Positions 60,941 through 64,000 of a stretch of 64,000 nucleotides of DNA are shown here, piece by piece. Location of the stretch: contig NZ_JBKOPS010000007.1 in assembly GCF_047272945.1 (NCBI RefSeq), positions 1 through 64,000 on the forward strand, given 5' to 3'. The stretch is from Rubrolithibacter danxiaensis (GTDB taxonomy: Bacteria > Bacteroidota > Bacteroidia > Sphingobacteriales > Sphingobacteriaceae). Below the pieces are notes generated by a model, which was not told the origin of the DNA, made no database searches, and saw nothing but the letters and a program-made list of their open reading frames with translations. Position 1 is the first letter of the stretch; every line of letters begins with the position of its first letter. Position numbers and translations under genes: made by a program.

Positions 60941-62305
60941 TTAATCCTTTTCTTTAAGAAACTCTGAATACCACAATCCTGAATTCTTTACAGTTCTTTT
61001 TTGAGTTTCAAAGTCTACATAAATTAATCCAAACCGGGGTTTGTAGCCCTCGGCCCATTCGAAATTATCTGTTAGGGTCCAAACAAAATAACCTTCAACC
61101 GGGCATCCCTCCTGTTTAGCTCTTAAAACCTGTTGCAGATTTTTCTTTAAAAAATCAATTCTGAGCGGATCATCAATAGTATTCTTTACTACTGTATCCG
61201 GAAATGCTGCCCCGTTTTCTGTTATTATTATTCGTTTGATAGCCTTGTACGATGAAATTTTTTTAAGTACGTGATACATAGCCGGAGGATAAACTTCCCA
61301 ACCCATTGCCGTTAGTGGTACTTTCCGCTTTTCCGCTTTAATAAGTTTTGCCTGGAGATAAGGAGTGAAAAAAGAGTGTTTAATAATTTCGCGTGTGTAA
61401 TTTTGAATACCGACAAAATCGAGGTCGAACTTTATCTTCTGTTCATCACCTGGGTGCATGTATTTTTCAATCCTTTTTAAAAAAGGAAGTTCCTTAAACG
61501 GATATCCTAACCCCAAAGCCGGCTCAATAGACAGCCGGTTTAGCAATGCATCAACTCTTACAGCGGCATTGTAATCACGTGAGCTTTTTGAATGTGGTTC
61601 AATATGCGAACAGGAAAAGGTGCTTCCTATAGTGGTATCCGAGGGTAATAATTCTTTTAGCATCCTTCCTCCTTCGGCCATACTTAAAGCAACATGATGA
61701 ATAGCAGGAATAAAATTTTTAAGCCCTGTTCTCCCTGGTGCATGTATACCTAAAAAGTATCCAGCACCGGTAAAAACCATCGGTTCGTTCATTATCATCC
61801 AGTTCTTTACTCTGTCGCCGAAACTTGCCGCACATACATTTACATAGTTAGAAAACCAGGAAATAATATCCCGGTTAGTCCAGCCGCCTTTCAATTCAAG
61901 CGCCTTTGGCAAATCCCAATGGTACAGAGTTATCCAGGGTGTTATCCCTGATGCAAGGCAATAATCAATAACGCGGTTGTAAAAATCAATTCCAGCCTGG
62001 TTTACAGAACCTATTCCCTCCGGAAAAATTCTTGGCCACGATATGGAGAACCGAAAATTTGGAATATTTAACGATTTTATAAGTTGTATGTCCTTTTTAT
62101 ACTGATTATAAAAATCACAGGCTATGCAGGCATGATCTCCGTTTAAAATCTTTCCTTTTTTACTCGCAAATTCATCCCATATGGAAGGGCCCTTTCCATC
62201 AGTATTATGCGCTCCTTCAATCTGAGAGGCCGCAACCGATACACCCCAATGAAAATTTCTGCCAAAATTACTTTTATTAAACTCTTCGTAACTTAAATCG
62301 CTCAT
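60941..62305 (-). CDS. Glycoside hydrolase family 1 beta-glucosidase
   Basis: Retaining (beta/alpha)8 hydrolase of 454 aa. Catalytic acid/base is Glu174 in the NEP motif (MIMNEPMVFTG) and the nucleophile is Glu363 in ITENG. The FHWGVSVAASQIEGAHNTDGKGPSIWD opening (about 18-44, cited in part) and the C-terminal DNFEWAEGYKPRFGLIYVD are diagnostic of GH1. There is no signal peptide, so it is cytoplasmic and hydrolyses imported beta-glucosides or beta-galactosides. It is preceded by a 182-bp gap that includes a possible small open frame at 62315-62425. Confidence 0.94.
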   Translation of the reverse strand: MSDLSYEEFNKSNFGRNFHWGVSVAASQIEGAHNTDGKGPSIWDEFASKKGKILNGDHACIACDFYNQYKKDIQLIKSLNIPNFRFSISWPRIFPEGIGSVNQAGIDFYNRVIDYCLASGITPWITLYHWDLPKALELKGGWTNRDIISWFSNYVNVCAASFGDRVKNWMIMNEPMVFTGAGYFLGIHAPGRTGLKNFIPAIHHVALSMAEGGRMLKELLPSDTTIGSTFSCSHIEPHSKSSRDYNAAVRVDALLNRLSIEPALGLGYPFKELPFLKRIEKYMHPGDEQKIKFDLDFVGIQNYTREIIKHSFFTPYLQAKLIKAEKRKVPLTAMGWEVYPPAMYHVLKKISSYKAIKRIIITENGAAFPDTVVKNTIDDPLRIDFLKKNLQQVLRAKQEGCPVEGYFVWTLTDNFEWAEGYKPRFGLIYVDFETQKRTVKNSGLWYSEFLKEKD

Positions 62306-62487
62306 ATAAAGTAGTTAACGATTAGTTCCGTAAGGAATATGTTTAAAGGCTGAAAAGAAAGAGCGCATGCTGTTTATTACAATCCGGTCTTTTAATGCGG
62401 CAATTACTGATACTAAAAATTTCATGTTTTTTATCAAGATCAGTATTTTATATTAAGTTAATATTTCCGGCGAATTAAATTTAGTTG

Positions 62488-63234
62488 TTAAGAGTTATTT
62501 ACCCTGCCACCATTTATTTTATAGCCTGTTAAATCCCTCATAATTTTTGTAAATCCACGATGATTATCGTGCTCGTCTTTTAAAGGAAATACCAAACCGA
62601 ATCCCCAGAACTTTTCACCGCTTTTCTTTACATGAAAGCGTTCGTCTTTTGCACGGCCTTTAGAAAGTGCTGTTTCCAGTTCTTTTTCAGGTTCACCTTT
62701 CCGGATATCTTCTTCAGTAAAAAACACCTTCGAGCTTCTGCCAATTATTTCTTTTTCCATATAGCCAAGCACTCTTTCTGCACCCGTATTCCAGCTGGTT
62801 ACATCGCCGTTCTTGTCGGTTGTAATAACTGCGTAATCTTCGAGACTTTCCAGCACCTGTCTGAAAAAATCCTCACTCATCCGAAAATAACTGTCGCTTA
62901 AAACTTCTTCAGGAGTAGTAGCAAATTCACTATGCGATTGCAGATCCACCTGTATTTTTGTGTCTTCAATGCCACATAGCATGGCAAGCGGTTCCTGAGT
63001 TATTTTGTAATACGTGTCGAAACCAGGAGGAAGTTGCTCAAGTTGGGGTTTTCCCCTTACTGGTTTCAGAGTTATTATTTCGGTATTTAATTCGCTACTT
63101 GTAGAAACTAAAAAATGGGAATACCCTTTTTCAATCAGGTCTCCTAATAATTGCGGACTTAATGGGAGTATCATTGTGTGTGTTTTAACTGTCAGATAAC
63201 AGCTTAATCCGTTTAAAGTTTTATTGCCAGGCAT
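62488..63234 (-). CDS. PAS-domain sensor protein without an output kinase domain
   Basis: A 248-aa soluble protein. Residues about 118-235 are a PAS fold (ESLEDYAVITTDKNGDVTSWNTGAERVLGY..., ending FPLKDEHDNHRGFTKIMRDLT) with the Trp-containing heme/flavin-like pattern common to PAS S-box proteins. The N-terminal ~100 residues form an unrecognised domain (LSPQLLGDLIEKGYSHFLV). No HisKA, GGDEF or HTH domain follows, so it must signal through a partner. The start ATG at 63234 has a nearby AGGAG, but the ATG at 63174 is an alternative. Confidence 0.82.
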   Translation of the reverse strand: MPGNKTLNGLSCYLTVKTHTMILPLSPQLLGDLIEKGYSHFLVSTSSELNTEIITLKPVRGKPQLEQLPPGFDTYYKITQEPLAMLCGIEDTKIQVDLQSHSEFATTPEEVLSDSYFRMSEDFFRQVLESLEDYAVITTDKNGDVTSWNTGAERVLGYMEKEIIGRSSKVFFTEEDIRKGEPEKELETALSKGRAKDERFHVKKSGEKFWGFGLVFPLKDEHDNHRGFTKIMRDLTGYKINGGRVNNS

Positions 63235-63282
63235 AGATAAACTATAACTCCTGAATTATGTTATCTTATAAAATCTACTGGG

Positions 63283-63498
63283 ATGGAAGATCATTATAAT
63301 AAATTAATGGAGGTAATTGACAGAATTAACAAGGCATCAACCTTGTTGCTTCGTTCTCTATCTAAAGAGCAGATGATAGAAGTTGCAAAAGAAATGTCGT
63401 TAACAGAACTGAATGAAATTCTGTATTACTACGAAAGTTTAGAAGAATTTGAGATTTGCAATGCCGTAAAGGCTGGAATTGATGCTAAAGCTGCTTGA
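63283..63498 (+). CDS. Small hypothetical helical protein (71 aa)
   Basis: A 71-aa Glu/Leu-rich protein with predicted helices throughout (KLMEVIDRINKASTLLLRSLSKEQMIEVAKEMS). No signal peptide, TM segment or recognised motif is seen. It lies divergent from the PAS-domain gene (48-bp gap), so the two may share a regulatory region. Unrecognised family. Confidence 0.65.
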   Translation: MEDHYNKLMEVIDRINKASTLLLRSLSKEQMIEVAKEMSLTELNEILYYYESLEEFEICNAVKAGIDAKAA

Positions 63499-63580
63499 TA
63501 TTCCTTATTGATGATTGAATTTTGATAAGGCCATTTTTCTTTATATTAGCGTAATCTATTAACAATCTAAACTTAAAAAA

Positions 63581-64000
63581 ATGAAGTTATCTCTGGTATT
63601 AATTTTAAGCTTTTTGGTTTCGGGCTTAAAGGCACAGGAGCACAGCCTTGAAAAAATCTGGGAGAGTGATTCTCTTGCTGTTCCCGAATCCGTTCTGCAT
63701 CATGCAAAAACAGGAATTTTGTATGTTTCTTTAATTGATGGCAAAGCTGATGAAAAGGATGGCAAGGGTGGTATTGCTAAACTGGATGCAAACGGAAAAA
63801 TTATTAGCAGCGACTGGGTTAAAGGCCTAAACGCACCTAAAGGATTAGGAATTTATAAAAACAAACTATATGCAGCAGATATTGACGAAGTAGCAGTTAT
63901 TGATCTTGCTAGTGGTAAAGTAATGCAAAAAATACCTGTTGAGGGAGCTGTATTTTTAAACGATATAACAGTAGACGGAAAGGGCATTGTTTATGTGTCT
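63581..64000 (+). CDS. Partial: SMP-30/gluconolactonase-like propeller protein (3' end outside window)
   Basis: The first 140 codons of an exported protein: signal peptide (MKLSLVLILSFLVSGLKAQ), then a beta-propeller-like start (WESDSLAVPESVLHHAKTGILYVSLIDG, GLNAPKGLGIYKNKLYAADID, VFLNDITVDGKGIVYVS). PES near the start and the LND/ITVD pattern fit the SMP-30/gluconolactonase/LRE-like family. The gene runs off the window end; the active-site metal ligands cannot all be checked. Confidence 0.75.
   Translation, partial: MKLSLVLILSFLVSGLKAQEHSLEKIWESDSLAVPESVLHHAKTGILYVSLIDGKADEKDGKGGIAKLDANGKIISSDWVKGLNAPKGLGIYKNKLYAADIDEVAVIDLASGKVMQKIPVEGAVFLNDITVDGKGIVYVS

Overview
The window is chromosomal DNA from a member of the Bacteroidota, most likely a Sphingobacteriales- or Chitinophagaceae-like aerobic heterotroph. 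The DNA is AT-rich. Two promoters fit the phylum's TTG-N19-TAnnTTTG form exactly. The gene content is also typical: a PorE-like OmpA/PD40 protein, DUF4142 and DUF4890 proteins, gyrA followed by two TPR proteins, GH26 and GH1 enzymes, an acyl-ACP desaturase, and Ku with LigD. The genus cannot be fixed from sequence reading alone. I see no insertion sequence, prophage, integrase, CRISPR array, tRNA or replication origin.

Layout. At 1-140 lies the 3' part of a 5S rRNA and its terminator, the end of an rrn operon. 0.2-8.9 kb holds an acyl-ACP desaturase, secreted hypotheticals, a two-domain glycosyltransferase, a DUF4142 protein, a quinone-oxidoreductase-like enzyme, a CDF metal exporter and a GH26 mannanase. 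8.9-11.5 kb is an overlapping bioF-bioD-hydroxyacyl-CoA dehydrogenase operon. 12.1-13.3 kb is a divergent pair: a LexA-like XRE/S24 regulator and a GIY-YIG-fold protein whose catalytic residues look lost. 13.4-19.1 kb carries a metalloprotease/propeller/barrel protein and PBP1A. 19.2-28.8 kb has PPK2, a glutamine transaminase/omega-amidase pair, a 2H phosphoesterase divergent from dinB, an OPT transporter, a GmhB-like phosphatase, an aldo/keto reductase and a Tet-type MFS pump. 29-33.5 kb has the PorE-like protein and a TetR/small protein/MFS operon. 33.5-37.4 kb is a DUF2383-ku-ligD NHEJ operon. 37.5-43.8 kb has two TPR proteins, gyrA and an EnvC-like protein. 44-50.4 kb is a run of small stress-type genes (SRPBCC, ExoIII, SDR, lipocalin, GNAT, ClpP). 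50.5-54 kb has an ECF sigma factor with a small overlapping partner, a DUF2809/MpaB-like pair, a YdcF-like protein and a GNAT. 54.3-64 kb is carbohydrate-oriented: a TIM-barrel isomerase, a YdjC deacetylase, a ROK kinase, a SIS isomerase, an LTA-synthase-type sulfatase, a GH1, a PAS protein and a truncated SMP-30-like protein.

Most interesting signal. Three 17-bp palindromes share the form T(A/G)CTWA-N5-TTAG(T/C)A. Two lie between the S24 regulator and the GIY-YIG-like gene. The third lies in the dinB promoter about 10 kb away, between the -33 and -7 boxes. The regulator keeps the Ala-Gly cleavage site and the Ser/Lys dyad of LexA-type self-cleaving repressors. Together this suggests a small SOS-like DNA-damage circuit controlling DNA polymerase IV and a catalytically dead GIY-YIG protein. 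Other points worth a check are a start codon buried in a 16-bp hairpin (58.7 kb), a 55-bp palindromic terminator (44.7 kb), an EnvC that has lost its zinc ligands, and an intergenic region with repeated TCACAT/ATGTGA elements (44.0-44.2 kb).
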